Under the pieces are notes generated by a model, which saw only the letters and a list, made by a program, of their open reading frames with translations, was not told the origin of the DNA and did not search any database. The position numbers were made by a program, and so were the translations under genes. From NCBI GenBank assembly GCA_020724265.1, contig DYHH01000013.1:16329-80328 (forward strand): a stretch of DNA of 64,000 bases, written 5' to 3'. Origin of the DNA: Melioribacter roseus. Its GTDB lineage: Bacteria; Bacteroidota; Ignavibacteria; Ignavibacteriales; Melioribacteraceae. This document shows, one piece after another, positions 52,799 through 62,466 of the stretch (the stretch's first letter is position 1; the number at the start of each line of letters is the position of its first letter).

Positions 52799-54604
52799 TT
52801 ATACCTTTCCAAGATTATATCTTTTTCTTTCGTTCGGATCCAGGTGAAGTTTTCTTAATCGAATTGATTTCGGTGTTACTTCCAGCATCTCATCTTCCTG
52901 AATATATTCAAGTGCTTCTTCAAGAGAGAATTTAATTGCCGGAGCAATCTTAACTGCTTTATCGGAACCGGATGCGCGCATGTTCGTTAATTTTTTCCCG
53001 CGCTGAACGTTTACTTCCAAATCCATATCTTTATTATTTTCTCCAACAATTTGTCCCTTATAAACAACATCGCCCGGTTCAATAAAGAACTTACCTCTAT
53101 CTTGAAGTGAATCAATAGCATAAGCTGTTGCAGGTCCGTCAGCCATTGAAATCAGAACACCGTTATTCTTTCCGCCCATAGAACCTTTAAAGAATTCATA
53201 CTGATAAAATCGATGATGCATTATACCTTCACCTGCGGTTGCTGTTAATACTTTTGTACGCAAACCCATTAATCCGCGCGAAGGAATTCGGAATTCCAAC
53301 TTCTGCAGACTTCCTTTATTTTCCATTTTAACAAGTTCACCTTTTCTCTGCCCCACCAATTCAATTACTTTGCCGGCAGAAACCGCAGGCACATCAACAA
53401 CAAGTACTTCAATCGGTTCGGCTTTCTTATTGTCTATCTGTTTATAAATTACTTTTGGTTCGCGAACCTGCAACTCATATCCTTCGCGGCGCATATTTTC
53501 AATTAATATTGATAGATGCAGTATACCTCTTCCCGAAACCTTGTATGCGTCGGGCGAATTTGTTTCCTGCACACGCAATGCTACATTGCTCTCAAGCTCT
53601 TTGTATATTCTATCGCGAAGCTGACGCGATGTTACATATTTCCCTTCTCTTCCGTAAAAAGGAGAATTGTTTATAGTGAAAGTCATACTGATTGTCGGTT
53701 CGTCAATTGCAATGATCGGTAACGGTTCCGGGTTTTCAAAATCGGAAACTGTATCGCCTATGTTAATATCTTCAATACCGACAATTGCGCATATATCACC
53801 GCATTGAACTTCGGTTACTTCCGATCTCGTCAACCCTTCAAAAATAAATAGCTGGCGAATTGATGCTTCGTGAATCGTGCCGTCCCGTTTAATTAATGCA
53901 AGCTTATCATTTTTATTCAGCATTCCTCTAAATACTCTGCCGATACCGATTCTACCTACATAATCATTATAATCAAGAGTGGTTATTTGAATTTGCACTG
54001 GACCTTCTTGAATTTTCGGGGAAGGAATTTTTTCTATTACGGTTTCAATCAGCGGAGTTAAATCTTTTCTTTCATCGGTTAAATTATTAATTGCCCATCC
54101 GTCTCTTCCGCTTGCAAACACATACGGAAAATCAAGTTGATCTTCATCTGCACCGAGATCAATAAACAAATCATAAACTTCATCAAGAACTTCTTCGGGT
54201 CGGTTATCGGGTCTATCTATTTTATTAATAACGACAATCGGTTTAAGATGAAGCTGTAAAGCTTTCTCCAAGACAAATCTTGTCTGCGGCATCGGTCCTT
54301 CAAACGAGTCGACAAGAAGCAAAACTCCGTCAGCCATTTTGAGTACACGTTCAACTTCTCCGCCGAAATCAGCGTGACCGGGAGTATCAATTAAATTTAT
54401 TTTATAATTCTTATATGGAATGCTTATGTTCTTTGCAAGAATGGTTATTCCTCGCTCACGTTCAAGATCATTCGAATCCAAAAACTGTTCCTGTACAACC
54501 TGGTTCTTTCTAAAAACATTACATTGTTTAAGAAGTTGATCTACAAGTGTAGTCTTTCCGTGGTCAACATGTGCGATTATTGCGATATTTCTTAATTCTT
54601 TCAA
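52799..54604 (-). CDS. typA: ribosome-associated GTPase TypA/BipA
   Basis: A translational GTPase of about 601 residues. The G motifs are [17 protein letters not shown] (P-loop), [10 protein letters not shown] (switch I), [25 protein letters not shown] (NKxD) and the later [11 protein letters not shown]. The EF-G-like C-terminal domains end [20 protein letters not shown], typical of TypA. The start is TTG at 54602-54604: a GGAG five bases upstream supports it, and the product begins [15 protein letters not shown], as in relatives. A longer TTG start 45 bp upstream has no ribosome binding site. Confidence 0.96.
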   Translation of the reverse strand: MKELRNIAIIAHVDHGKTTLVDQLLKQCNVFRKNQVVQEQFLDSNDLERERGITILAKNISIPYKNYKINLIDTPGHADFGGEVERVLKMADGVLLLVDSFEGPMPQTRFVLEKALQLHLKPIVVINKIDRPDNRPEEVLDEVYDLFIDLGADEDQLDFPYVFASGRDGWAINNLTDERKDLTPLIETVIEKIPSPKIQEGPVQIQITTLDYNDYVGRIGIGRVFRGMLNKNDKLALIKRDGTIHEASIRQLFIFEGLTRSEVTEVQCGDICAIVGIEDINIGDTVSDFENPEPLPIIAIDEPTISMTFTINNSPFYGREGKYVTSRQLRDRIYKELESNVALRVQETNSPDAYKVSGRGILHLSILIENMRREGYELQVREPKVIYKQIDNKKAEPIEVLVVDVPAVSAGKVIELVGQRKGELVKMENKGSLQKLEFRIPSRGLMGLRTKVLTATAGEGIMHHRFYQYEFFKGSMGGKNNGVLISMADGPATAYAIDSLQDRGKFFIEPGDVVYKGQIVGENNKDMDLEVNVQRGKKLTNMRASGSDKAVKIAPAIKFSLEEALEYIQEDEMLEVTPKSIRLRKLHLDPNERKRYNLGKV

Positions 54605-54698
54605 TACTTCTCCAAAGGTTAAAAAAACAAGCGGGTTAATAAACGGCAATAATAGGAGTTAGTCAAGGTAAATTATTATTTACGGCCTTGGGATAAGA

Positions 54699-54965
54699 TT
54701 ATCTAAACAAATCCGAATGCGAGCCTGTTCTTTCCAGAATTAATGTGTCTTCCGTTAATTGATAAATTAAAATCCAATCAGGCTCGATGTGACAATCTCG
54801 AAATGATTTCCATCTTCCTGCAAGTTTATGATCTTTATATTTTGGCTCAAGCTGTTCTTTTTTTAACAATTTATTTATCACATCTTCTAACAGAGTTACA
54901 TCTTTTTCTTGACGTTTTATTCTCTTGTAATCCTTTTTAAACTGTGTTGAGTATATCAACCTCAA
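54699..54965 (-). CDS. yafQ: YafQ-family ribosome-dependent mRNA interferase toxin
   Basis: An 88-residue RelE-superfamily toxin. Signature elements are RLIYSTQFKKDYKRIKRQ, a DHKLAGRWKSFRDCHIEPDWILIYQ core with the basic and His residues of YafQ, and a final ERTGSHSDLF. It overlaps the antitoxin stop by 4 bp. It is held in check by the antitoxin and cuts mRNA on the ribosome when released. Confidence 0.9.
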   Translation of the reverse strand: MRLIYSTQFKKDYKRIKRQEKDVTLLEDVINKLLKKEQLEPKYKDHKLAGRWKSFRDCHIEPDWILIYQLTEDTLILERTGSHSDLFR

Positions 54966-55222
54966 TTCTCAAGTTCCTCGAAAAGTTGTTTAACATCTGA
55001 AACTTCATGAAGGTCCTTACCCTTCTCCGATTTTCGAAGCGTATCTTCTGTAAGTTTATTAGGTATTTTGATTTCAAACGGAATTCCCTTGTGTAAAGAT
55101 ACCTGCGTTAAAAAAATAGAAATTGCCTCGGACATTGAGATATTAAGCTTGTCAAGAATTTTTTGAGCTTGGCTTTTAACTTTTGGGTCAATCCTGATTT
55201 GTATAGTCGCTGTTTTATTCAT
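54962..55222 (-). CDS. dinJ: RelB/DinJ-family antitoxin
   Basis: An 86-residue antitoxin. The N-terminal ribbon-helix-helix domain (TATIQIRIDPKVKSQAQKIL, LNISMSEAISIFLTQVSLHKG) binds DNA, and the charged tail (DTLRKSEKGKDLHEVSDVKQ) wraps the toxin. It is the first gene of the pair. Promoter region ATTGT-N4-ACAAT lies 17 bp upstream and would be its operator. Confidence 0.9.
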   Translation of the reverse strand: MNKTATIQIRIDPKVKSQAQKILDKLNISMSEAISIFLTQVSLHKGIPFEIKIPNKLTEDTLRKSEKGKDLHEVSDVKQLFEELEN

Positions 55223-55238
55223 TTTATTCGCTCAAATT

Positions 55239-55252
55239 ATTGTCATTACAAT
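55239..55252. promoter_or_regulatory. likely antitoxin operator
   Basis: ATTGT-CATT-ACAAT, a perfect inverted repeat 17 bp upstream of the antitoxin ATG, followed by a further ACAAT half-site (55258-55262). Size and place fit a RelB/DinJ ribbon-helix-helix site. Confidence 0.55.
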
Positions 55253-55278
55253 AGCACTACAATTTATCAATTAATTAG

Positions 55279-55294
55279 TTCCGTTGCAACGGAA
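55279..55294. repeat. 16-bp perfect palindrome upstream of the toxin-antitoxin pair
   Basis: TTCCGTTG-CAACGGAA with no spacer, 57 bp upstream of the antitoxin start. It could be a second operator or one of the hairpin-type short repeats found elsewhere in the window. Confidence 0.5.
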
Positions 55295-55402
55295 ATATTT
55301 CTTCTTTCAATTTGAAATTATAGTTGATTATACATGTCCTTATCCATATTATAAATAAAAATGATTAGTAAAGTTTTTAAAAACTCTATTAGAGGAAGAT
55401 AA

Positions 55403-55645
55403 ATGATAGAAATACAAATTGAAGATAAACAAATGTATTTAGTAGATAACTATCCTTTCGATGGTATTCCGGACTTGAGGGAGAAAAGGCATTGCATTCA
55501 TTGCGATGAAATAATAATCGTCGGTGATTTCAAAGTTTATGTTGGTAATGACGGTTTCGAATTCATTTGTTGTCCTAATGCACCGGAGTGCGACGGCACT
55601 GTTATAGATTGGGTACCGGTAGGTCTATGGAAAGATGAGGAATAG
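55403..55645 (+). CDS. small cysteine-rich hypothetical protein
   Basis: An 80-residue protein with two cysteine clusters (HCIHCDEII and FICCPNAPECDG), which could bind one zinc. AGAGGAAGAT lies before the ATG. The family is not known to me; it is probably a metal-binding or nucleic-acid-binding protein of the cytoplasm. Confidence 0.65.
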   Translation: MIEIQIEDKQMYLVDNYPFDGIPDLREKRHCIHCDEIIIVGDFKVYVGNDGFEFICCPNAPECDGTVIDWVPVGLWKDEE

Positions 55646-55733
55646 GTAAAGAGAAAATATTTGTGGCTCCTCTGAGAGTACAGCAATCTAATTTTTATAA
55701 AACCAAATCACCTTTAGAAAAGGTAATCAAAAA

Positions 55734-56237
55734 ATGATATCAGCTCTTGAACAGGTTTTAATGAATTTTTACAAAGACGAGATGATTTCATTTCTAGAAA
55801 TTCATCCCGAGTTTTTCACCGAAGCAATCGAATTAGCAATCAAAGATGAACAACCATTTTCATGGCGTTCGGCGTGGCTTCTTTGGAGCTGTATGGAAAT
55901 AAATGATAAAAGAATTCGAAAGAGTATCGATAAAATTCTTACCGCACTTCCTTCAAAACAAGACGGTCACCAAAGAGAGTTGATAAAAATTCTGCTTCAG
56001 ATGCGCTTGAACGAAAGACAGGAAGGTAAATTATTCAATATCTGTTTGACGATTTGGGAGAGCTTGAATAAGAAACCTTCGGTAAGATACACCGCATTTA
56101 AGTTTATTATAGAGATGACGAAAAAATATCCCGAACTCAATAAAGAAATTCAATATCTGACTCAAGAACATTACCTGGAATCACTTTCCCCGGGCATTAA
56201 AAATTCCATATCATTATTGATACAAAATAATGAATAG
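55734..56237 (+). CDS. all-helical HEAT-like hypothetical protein
   Basis: A 167-residue, all-helical protein (EMISFLEIHPEFFTEAIELAI, SWRSAWLLWSCMEINDKRIRKS and GHQRELIKILLQMRLNERQEGK in turn) that looks like a short run of HEAT/ALKD-type repeats. No catalytic residues. It stands 88 bp after the cysteine-rich gene. Function unknown; such folds bind proteins or DNA. Confidence 0.6.
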   Translation: MISALEQVLMNFYKDEMISFLEIHPEFFTEAIELAIKDEQPFSWRSAWLLWSCMEINDKRIRKSIDKILTALPSKQDGHQRELIKILLQMRLNERQEGKLFNICLTIWESLNKKPSVRYTAFKFIIEMTKKYPELNKEIQYLTQEHYLESLSPGIKNSISLLIQNNE

Positions 56238-56300
56238 AGCAATGTTTTTGTGATTATTTAGAATTATTCATGCACAAAATAATAATCGGAAAAATATTTC

Positions 56301-56346
56301 TTGACAATTTGCCAAATCTGGTTTATTTTACAAACCGGTTTACAAA
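56301..56346 (+). promoter_or_regulatory. promoter and operator of the membrane-protein/HTH pair
   Basis: TTGACA (56301-56306), 17 bp, TATTTT (56324-56329), then a palindrome AAACCGGTTT (56332-56341) within TTTACAAA-CCGG-TTTACAAA direct repeats (56327-56334, 56339-56346) over the start point. It is likely bound by the HTH protein encoded second in the operon. Confidence 0.65.
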
Positions 56347-56360
56347 ACTTTGAGGTGAAA

Positions 56361-56966
56361 ATGGAAAACCAGCAATTTCAAGAAGATCTTCGGTACGTAA
56401 AAAGTATGATTGAAAACAGTCGTAGAAGATTGATTGACAACGGAATCAATTATCTCACAACTGCGGTTTTTGTCGGACTTGGTGTAATAGTCTCTTATAT
56501 CATGGGTATAAACGGTAAACAAGATTTATTACCTTACTTATGGATACCGCTGATCTTTCTTTTAATTAGCGCAAATCTTTTTCTTCAAAAAAAAATGGGA
56601 AAGAAATTTGCAAAGCAAACGTTTATAGGAAAAATTTTTGATGCTGTTTGGTTATCATGCGGTATTTCAATATCAATTATCACCCTACTTTATTTCATAA
56701 CTCTATCAATCCAACTCTCAACTTTATTCATTGCAATCTCGGCAATCCTTGGTATCGGATATTATTTAACAGGGGTAATTAATGAATTACCGTTTATGAA
56801 ATATTTAGCATATGTATGGTGGATTGGAACTATACTTTCGCTATTATGGAATTATATCGGCGCCGATTATCAACTTGCTTTATTATTCTCGGCATTAGTT
56901 GTTATTCAACAAGCAATACCGGGCATAATTATTTATCGCAAGTGGAGAAAAGTTAACAATGGCTAA
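56361..56966 (+). CDS. membrane protein, partner of the HTH regulator
   Basis: About 201 residues from the ATG at 56361 with GAGGTGAAA before it. The N-terminal soluble part (QQFQEDLRYVKSMIENSRRRL) is followed by six hydrophobic segments (YLTTAVFVGLGVIVSYIMG, LLPYLWIPLIFLLISANLFL, AVWLSCGISISIITLLYFI, LFIAISAILGIGYYLTG, YLAYVWWIGTILSLLWNYIG, ALLFSALVVIQQAIPGIIIY). Such membrane proteins paired with a small winged-helix regulator are common in this group. Overlaps the next gene by 8 bp. Confidence 0.7.
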   Translation: MENQQFQEDLRYVKSMIENSRRRLIDNGINYLTTAVFVGLGVIVSYIMGINGKQDLLPYLWIPLIFLLISANLFLQKKMGKKFAKQTFIGKIFDAVWLSCGISISIITLLYFITLSIQLSTLFIAISAILGIGYYLTGVINELPFMKYLAYVWWIGTILSLLWNYIGADYQLALLFSALVVIQQAIPGIIIYRKWRKVNNG

Positions 56967-57270
56967 AGAATTGGATCATCAAAAAATTGACGATCTACTT
57001 CACTCGCGGATCAGGTTTGCGATCATGGTTGCACTGGCAACCGCAGATGAAATAGATTTCTTAACATTACTTGGAGAGGTAAACACAACCAAAGGCAACC
57101 TAAGTGTGCATCTGACTAAACTTGAAGAAGCTAAATATGTTCAGATTATCAAAAAGTTCGTTGGTAAAAAACCCTTAACAATATGTAAAATTACAAAAGC
57201 CGGCTCGAAAGCATTAGATGATTATCTTAACATGATAGAACAATTTGCAAAAATTGCTAAATCAAAATAA
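56959..57270 (+). CDS. winged-helix transcriptional regulator
   Basis: A 103-residue regulator of the HTH_27/MarR-like type: RIRFAIMVALATADEIDFLTL, then GEVNTTKGNLSVHLTKLEEAKYV as recognition helix and KKPLTICKITKAGSKALDDYL as wing. It overlaps the preceding membrane protein gene by 8 bp and so is translated with it. The operator is probably the palindrome in the shared promoter. Effector unknown. Confidence 0.87.
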   Translation: MAKELDHQKIDDLLHSRIRFAIMVALATADEIDFLTLLGEVNTTKGNLSVHLTKLEEAKYVQIIKKFVGKKPLTICKITKAGSKALDDYLNMIEQFAKIAKSK

Positions 57271-57303
57271 CACAAACTCAACAACATAAATTCGGGGGAA
57301 CTT

Positions 57304-57858
57304 ATGAAAACGACAAAAACCTTTTTATTTATTTTATTAACATTATTACTTGCAAGCTGTGATGACAATTCCACCTCATCGGAAAAAACAGTTTCGTTAA
57401 ACGGACAGACATACGCAAATGGTGTACTTGGTTTTAAAATATCGGCACCGGGAGACTGGCAGCTTCAACAAAATGTAAATGTCGCTGATATGAAAGCGCT
57501 GCTAATTGGATCCAAATTAAATTACACCGGAATGGCTCCAACATTTAATATAATATCCGGTAATGCGCAAGGAATGAAAACATCCCAAGAGATGTTAGAT
57601 GCAAGCCGATTATATATCTCTTCACATTTTAGTAATGTAATATTTGAAAGTTCGAGAACTTTTAACGAAGGAGGATTTGATTGCGGTGAACTTGTATACA
57701 GTTTTAACTACAATGGAATTAATCTGAAACAGAGACAAGTATTGTTTTTGTGTTCATCTAAAACTTCAATTGCAATAACATTTACCGCAGAGAAATTAAA
57801 CTTCAATAACGCCACTGATGATTTTGATTTCATCATTAATTCTTTGAGAATGTTATAA
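57304..57858 (+). CDS. putative lipoprotein
   Basis: A 184-residue exported protein. The lipobox is LLASC (Cys20), after a hydrophobic lead MKTTKTFLFILLTLLLASC. The mature part begins DDNSTSSEKTVSLNGQTYANG and contains VLGFKISAPGDWQLQQNVN, resembling small beta-sandwich domains that follow PsbP-like stress proteins. Function unknown. 33 bp after the regulator gene, perhaps the same operon. Confidence 0.75.
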   Translation: MKTTKTFLFILLTLLLASCDDNSTSSEKTVSLNGQTYANGVLGFKISAPGDWQLQQNVNVADMKALLIGSKLNYTGMAPTFNIISGNAQGMKTSQEMLDASRLYISSHFSNVIFESSRTFNEGGFDCGELVYSFNYNGINLKQRQVLFLCSSKTSIAITFTAEKLNFNNATDDFDFIINSLRML

Positions 57859-58058
57859 ATTTTAAGAGGAAATACTGCATAACTCCTCGCTATATTGCTT
57901 CTTACACAAGTATTTTTTTTATTTGATTAAGTGAGGGAAATTATATTGCTTTTTCAAGCATATTAACTTCTTAATAATTGCATATTTTCCATCTTCGCAC
58001 TTATGCTTGCATCAAACAATTAGTTTTCATTAATAACTAGATAAAGGGATTAAAATAA

Positions 58059-59036
58059 ATGAAAGTTGTAGTCTATAAAAAATATGGTTCACCGAATGTG
58101 TTACAGTTTGAGGATGTAGAAATACCAATTCCAAAAGAGAATGAGATATTAGTTAAATTAAAAGCAACAACTATAACTACCGTAGATTCAATTTTTCGGA
58201 AAGGTGATAAGTTTTTTGCACGAGTTGCGACAGGTATTACTAAACCAAAGCAACCAATATTAGGAACCGAATTTGCGGGAGAGATTGAAGCAGTCGGTAG
58301 TGAAGTTAAATTATTCAAAAAAGGTGATCATGTTTTTGGTTCCAGCATTGAGGGTTCCGGAACACATTGTGAATACTATTGTATCCCGGGAAATGGCCCT
58401 CTTGAAATAAAACCTTCAAATTTATCTTTTGAAGAATCAACAGCATTACCTTCAGGATCTTTAACAACTCTTCCATTTTTAAGAGATTCCGGGAAAATCC
58501 GAAGCGGTCAAAAGGTTCTCGTTATTGGAGCTTCTGGTTCGGTTGGTTCTTATGGGGTTCAACTTGCGAAATATTTTGGCGCGGAAGTAACCGGAGTTTG
58601 CAGCACTTCAAATGTGGAATTGGTAAAATCAATCGGTGCCGATGAAGTTGTTGATTACAAAAAAGATGATTTCACAAAACAAAATAAAAAATATGATCTA
58701 ATATTTGATTCAATTGGGAATAGTTCATTTAAAACATGTAAACCGCTTTTAAGTGAAAATGGGATTTATTTGAATCCGGTTATAAGTTTTAAAATTCTAC
58801 TTCAAATGATGTGGACATCCAAAGCGAGCAAGAAAAAAGCTATAATTACATTTACAGGTTTAAGATCCAGCGAAGAAAAGAAAAATGATTTAACCTTTCT
58901 GAAGAAATTAGTGGAAGATGGTAAGCTTAAGCCCGTAATAGACAAAATATTTACACTTGATCAAATTGCGGAAGCACATGGATATGTTGACAAAGGACAT
59001 AAAAAAGGAAATGTAGTAATTAGATTTGATCATTAA
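58059..59036 (+). CDS. zinc-independent MDR oxidoreductase (quinone-oxidoreductase-like)
   Basis: A 325-residue member of the medium-chain dehydrogenase family. The GroES-like part begins KVVVYKKYGSPNVLQFEDVEIP, with PILGTEFAGEIEAVGSEV. The NADPH-binding loop is GASGSVGSYGVQ, then GAEVTGVCST. Zinc-binding cysteines of the structural site are missing, so it is of the quinone oxidoreductase or enoyl-reductase type. Substrate not known. Confidence 0.9.
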   Translation: MKVVVYKKYGSPNVLQFEDVEIPIPKENEILVKLKATTITTVDSIFRKGDKFFARVATGITKPKQPILGTEFAGEIEAVGSEVKLFKKGDHVFGSSIEGSGTHCEYYCIPGNGPLEIKPSNLSFEESTALPSGSLTTLPFLRDSGKIRSGQKVLVIGASGSVGSYGVQLAKYFGAEVTGVCSTSNVELVKSIGADEVVDYKKDDFTKQNKKYDLIFDSIGNSSFKTCKPLLSENGIYLNPVISFKILLQMMWTSKASKKKAIITFTGLRSSEEKKNDLTFLKKLVEDGKLKPVIDKIFTLDQIAEAHGYVDKGHKKGNVVIRFDH

Positions 59037-59043
59037 TAGAAAA

Positions 59044-59664
59044 TTATTGATCTAGTGTTTTAAGAAACGTTTTATCATCAACTCTTTCAAACCCAAGCGC
59101 TTTCAAATATTTCTCATGTATTTGATGATGACTTTCGGTAATCAATTTTTTATAACCTTTCTCTTTCATAAAATCTGCGGTAAAATAAAGAAACTTAGCA
59201 TTCTTCAAATCTCGGTAATCCGGAATAGCATAATCTAAAATGATATGAATTGTTTCGGGATCTTCTTCTGTATAAACAAAAAGTCCGGTTGGAATCATAT
59301 TTCTCAATATGAAATAAAATTGTGCGTCAGGATGATCTTCCTTTTTGAATTTTGGAAATATAGAAGCAATGTCATTTCTGTAGTAATCTAAAAATTTAAG
59401 TAAGTATTTTCCTTGTGGACCATTTGTAGGTAAAAGTGTGAAGTAATCTTTTTTTCTATACATACCCCATAAATAATAAATATCAACTAAAGAAATAAAA
59501 CTATTTAGAATAAGCACGGGGTATGCACCAATAATTGCACCGTAAGTTGCAAATGTTGCCGCACCAAGCAAATTTATCTTACGCAGTTTCCAAATGTTTT
59601 TCATGGTTAAGGAAACAGCAATTAAAAACGATCCTACATAACCTATTATTTCATACCATTGCAT
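59044..59664 (-). CDS. YgjV-like membrane domain fused to an acetyltransferase-like domain
   Basis: A 206-residue protein. Residues 1-70 are YgjV-like: three helices (IIGYVGSFLIAVSLTM, INLLGAATFATYGAIIGAYP, LILNSFISLVDIYYLWGMYRK). The C-terminal part FILRNMIPTGLFVYTEEDPE, LDYAIPDYRDLKNAKFLY and MKEKGYKKLITESHHQIHE then YLKALGFERVD has the layout of a GNAT acetyltransferase with its AcCoA-binding end. The fusion is unusual in my experience. Convergent with the oxidoreductase gene, 7 bp apart. Confidence 0.75.
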   Translation of the reverse strand: MQWYEIIGYVGSFLIAVSLTMKNIWKLRKINLLGAATFATYGAIIGAYPVLILNSFISLVDIYYLWGMYRKKDYFTLLPTNGPQGKYLLKFLDYYRNDIASIFPKFKKEDHPDAQFYFILRNMIPTGLFVYTEEDPETIHIILDYAIPDYRDLKNAKFLYFTADFMKEKGYKKLITESHHQIHEKYLKALGFERVDDKTFLKTLDQ

Positions 59665-59782
59665 ATTGCAAGTATAAAAGAGAAACTATTAACTGTAAAG
59701 AGAAATTTAGCGAAATGATCTTCGATAATTTTATACGGCAGAGAAATATTTGTTATTTTAATATTGGTTACACGGAGGATAT

Positions 59783-60391
59783 ATGCACAATTTAAAAACT
59801 TTTTTACGTACAACATTATTCGGTGGATTCCTAATTGTACTTCCTATTGTGATTTTACTAATGGTTCTTAATTGGATGTTTGAAGCAGTCACCGGTTATA
59901 TTCGTCCAATAACAAATTTGCTGATAGAAACCGCAAGAATAAACGAGTTTGTTGCATCTTTCTTTGCATTAATTTTTATAATATTAATCTTTTTCTTAGT
60001 AGGACTTTTTGTTAAAACCGAAATGGGGAAACTCTCCTTTGAATTGTTTGAAAAAAAATTCCTTGCAAAAATTTTCGGGTACAGGATCATTAAAGAAACC
60101 GTTCTGCAAATATTCGGTGAGGAGAAAAATTTATTTAAAGCAGTTGCGCTTGTTAAACTTTTCGGGAACGAAACACTAATGACGGCGTTTGTAACGGATG
60201 AACATTCAGACGGAAGTTATACGGTATTTATTCCATCGGGTCCGGCACCCACCGCAGGATTTGTTTACCATGTAAAAAAAGAACAGATTTCTATTATTGA
60301 TATTCCTGTCGATCAAGCATTAAGAACAATTTTAAGTTTGGGCGGCGGTTCAAAAAAACTAATTGAAAAATATTTATCTTCTCTGCAATGA
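59783..60391 (+). CDS. DUF502 membrane protein
   Basis: A 202-residue protein with two membrane segments: TTLFGGFLIVLPIVILLMVLNWMF and FVASFFALIFIILIFFLVGLFV. The domain after them (AKIFGYRIIKETVLQIFGEEK, VALVKLFGNETLMTAFVTDE, YTVFIPSGPAPTAGFVYHV) is the DUF502 signature. The family is widespread and its role in bacteria is unknown. It overlaps the DUF3820 gene by 4 bp. Confidence 0.88.
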   Translation: MHNLKTFLRTTLFGGFLIVLPIVILLMVLNWMFEAVTGYIRPITNLLIETARINEFVASFFALIFIILIFFLVGLFVKTEMGKLSFELFEKKFLAKIFGYRIIKETVLQIFGEEKNLFKAVALVKLFGNETLMTAFVTDEHSDGSYTVFIPSGPAPTAGFVYHVKKEQISIIDIPVDQALRTILSLGGGSKKLIEKYLSSLQ

Positions 60392-60612
60392 TACCTGAGA
60401 TTGAAAAACAAAAAGAATTATTAAAGGAACTCAATACATTCCCAATGCCTTTCGGAAAATATACGGGGACAAAGTTAATTAACCTCCCTTCCTATTACCT
60501 TGAATGGTTTGAAAGAAAGGGATTCCCCGAAGGTAAACTCGGTCAAATGCTGAGACTTCTTTATGAAATAAAACTTAACGGGCTGGAAGATATTGTAAGA
60601 AAAATAAAATAA
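60388..60612 (+). CDS. DUF3820 family protein
   Basis: A 74-residue protein with the core MPFGKYTGTKLINLPSYYLE then WFERKGFPEGKLGQMLRLLYEIKLNGLE, which is DUF3820 (a short domain seen also as YcdL/putative quorum-type partner). No known activity. Start overlaps the DUF502 stop by 4 bp. Confidence 0.85.
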   Translation: MIPEIEKQKELLKELNTFPMPFGKYTGTKLINLPSYYLEWFERKGFPEGKLGQMLRLLYEIKLNGLEDIVRKIK

Positions 60613-60694
60613 TTAAATATAGCGCCTAATCACCTCTGCGGGAAATTTATTTTTTCTCTTAACCGCAAAGACACGAAGTGGCAAAGGATAAAAA

Positions 60695-62443
60695 ATGAAA
60701 AAGATATTTACACTAATTTTATTATTGGTCTCGCTTAATGCACAAACAGTTACTTTTAAGTTAATCGAAACAAGCGATATACACGGACAAATTTTTCCGT
60801 ACGATTTTATTAATGACCAACCTGCTCAAAATTCTTTAGCACAAATTTACAGTTATGTTAAGCAGGAAAGAGAAAAAGAACACATGCATGTAATTTTACT
60901 TGATAACGGAGATATTCTTCAAGGTCAGCCTGTAGTTTACTATTACAATTTTGAACGACCCGATACAACACACATACTTTCAAGCATAATGAATTTTATG
61001 AAATATGATGCGGCAACAATCGGGAACCATGATATTGAAGCGGGGCATCCTGTTTACGATAAACTTGTTGATGAGTTTAATTTTCCATGGCTGGCTGCTA
61101 ATGCCGTAAATAAAGAAACCGGTGAACCGTATTTTCAACCATATACAATAATTGAAAAGGATGGAGTAAAGATTGCCGTTCTGGGATTAATTACACCTCA
61201 TATTCCTCACTGGCTTCCCGAAAAAATTTGGGAAGGAATGTATTTTGAAGATATGATTGAATCTGCTCAAAAATGGGTTGATGTCATTACTGAAAAAGAA
61301 AATCCCGATTTGCTTGTCGGGCTTTTCCATGCCGGGGTTGATTACACTTATAACAAAGCTGAAGCAGATACATACAAGAATGAGAACGCTTCGTTACTTG
61401 TTGCTCAACAAGTTGAGGGATTCGATATAATTTTTGTCGGACATGATCATCAAGGGTGGAATAAATTTGTTCAAAATAAATCCGGTAAAGATGTTTTGAT
61501 TTTAGGTACAAAGGGTTATGCCTCTACTGTTGCAGAAGCATTAGTGGAGATGAATTTTAATATTGAATCCGGGAATTGGGAATCGACTTTAACCGGGAAT
61601 GTGATCGAAACAAAAGATTACAAACCGGATGAAGAGTTTATTAATAAATTCAACTACGCTTACCGGCAGACGAAGAATTATGTTTCAAAACCGATTGGTA
61701 TATTTTCTAAAACTATATCATCAAACGATGCTTTATTCGGCGATGCAGACTTTTCCGATTTAATTCATTCAATACAATTAGAGTTAACCGGTGCAGATAT
61801 TTCCTTCACCGCCCCTCTCTCAATAAATTCGGAAATAAAAGAAGGCGAGGTTTATGTCCGCGACATGTTTAATCTTTATAAATATGAAAATCTTCTTTAC
61901 ACAATAGAACTAAGCGGAAAAGAAATTAAAGACTATCTCGAATATTCATATTCAATTTGGTTTAATGAAATGAAAAACCAGAACGATCACCTGCTTCTTT
62001 TTGAACAAGATGAGAAAGGAGATTTAATTTGGTCGGAAAGAAGCAATACACCGATGCTGAAAAACCGTTACTACAATTTCGACACTGCCGAAGGAATCGA
62101 TTATATAGTGGATGTTTCTAAACCGGTTGGAGAAAGAATTACTATCAAGGGATTTTCTGACGGACGAGTTTTTGATGAAAGCAGTATTTATACTGTTGCA
62201 GTTAATTCTTATAGAGGCAACGGTGGCGGAAATCATCTTACAAACGGAGCCGGTATTGAGCACAATAAATTAAGCGAAAGAATTATTAACTCAACCGAGA
62301 AAGATCTTCGCTATTATTTAATGAAGTGGATCGAAAATAAGGGAACGGTCATAATCGAGAAGTCCGATAATTGGAAGGTTGTTCCGGATGATTGGTATAA
62401 AGCAGGCTGTGAAAAAGACAGAAAAATTTTGTTCGGTGATTAA
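60695..62443 (+). CDS. 5'-nucleotidase/2',3'-cyclic phosphodiesterase family protein
   Basis: A 582-residue exported enzyme (signal peptide ending SLNAQ). The metallophosphatase domain has ETSDIHGQIF, DNGDILQGQP, IGNHDIEAGHP, GLFHAGVD and IFVGHDHQGW, which supply the two-metal ligands. The C-terminal 5'-nucleotidase domain with FSDLIHSIQLELTGADISFTAPLS, VYVRDMFNLYKYENLLYTIELSG and NSYRGNGGGNHLTNG binds the nucleoside. It acts in the periplasm, releasing phosphate and nucleosides. Confidence 0.93.
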   Translation: MKKIFTLILLLVSLNAQTVTFKLIETSDIHGQIFPYDFINDQPAQNSLAQIYSYVKQEREKEHMHVILLDNGDILQGQPVVYYYNFERPDTTHILSSIMNFMKYDAATIGNHDIEAGHPVYDKLVDEFNFPWLAANAVNKETGEPYFQPYTIIEKDGVKIAVLGLITPHIPHWLPEKIWEGMYFEDMIESAQKWVDVITEKENPDLLVGLFHAGVDYTYNKAEADTYKNENASLLVAQQVEGFDIIFVGHDHQGWNKFVQNKSGKDVLILGTKGYASTVAEALVEMNFNIESGNWESTLTGNVIETKDYKPDEEFINKFNYAYRQTKNYVSKPIGIFSKTISSNDALFGDADFSDLIHSIQLELTGADISFTAPLSINSEIKEGEVYVRDMFNLYKYENLLYTIELSGKEIKDYLEYSYSIWFNEMKNQNDHLLLFEQDEKGDLIWSERSNTPMLKNRYYNFDTAEGIDYIVDVSKPVGERITIKGFSDGRVFDESSIYTVAVNSYRGNGGGNHLTNGAGIEHNKLSERIINSTEKDLRYYLMKWIENKGTVIIEKSDNWKVVPDDWYKAGCEKDRKILFGD

Positions 62444-62466
62444 TTCAACAAAAAAATATTAAAGGC

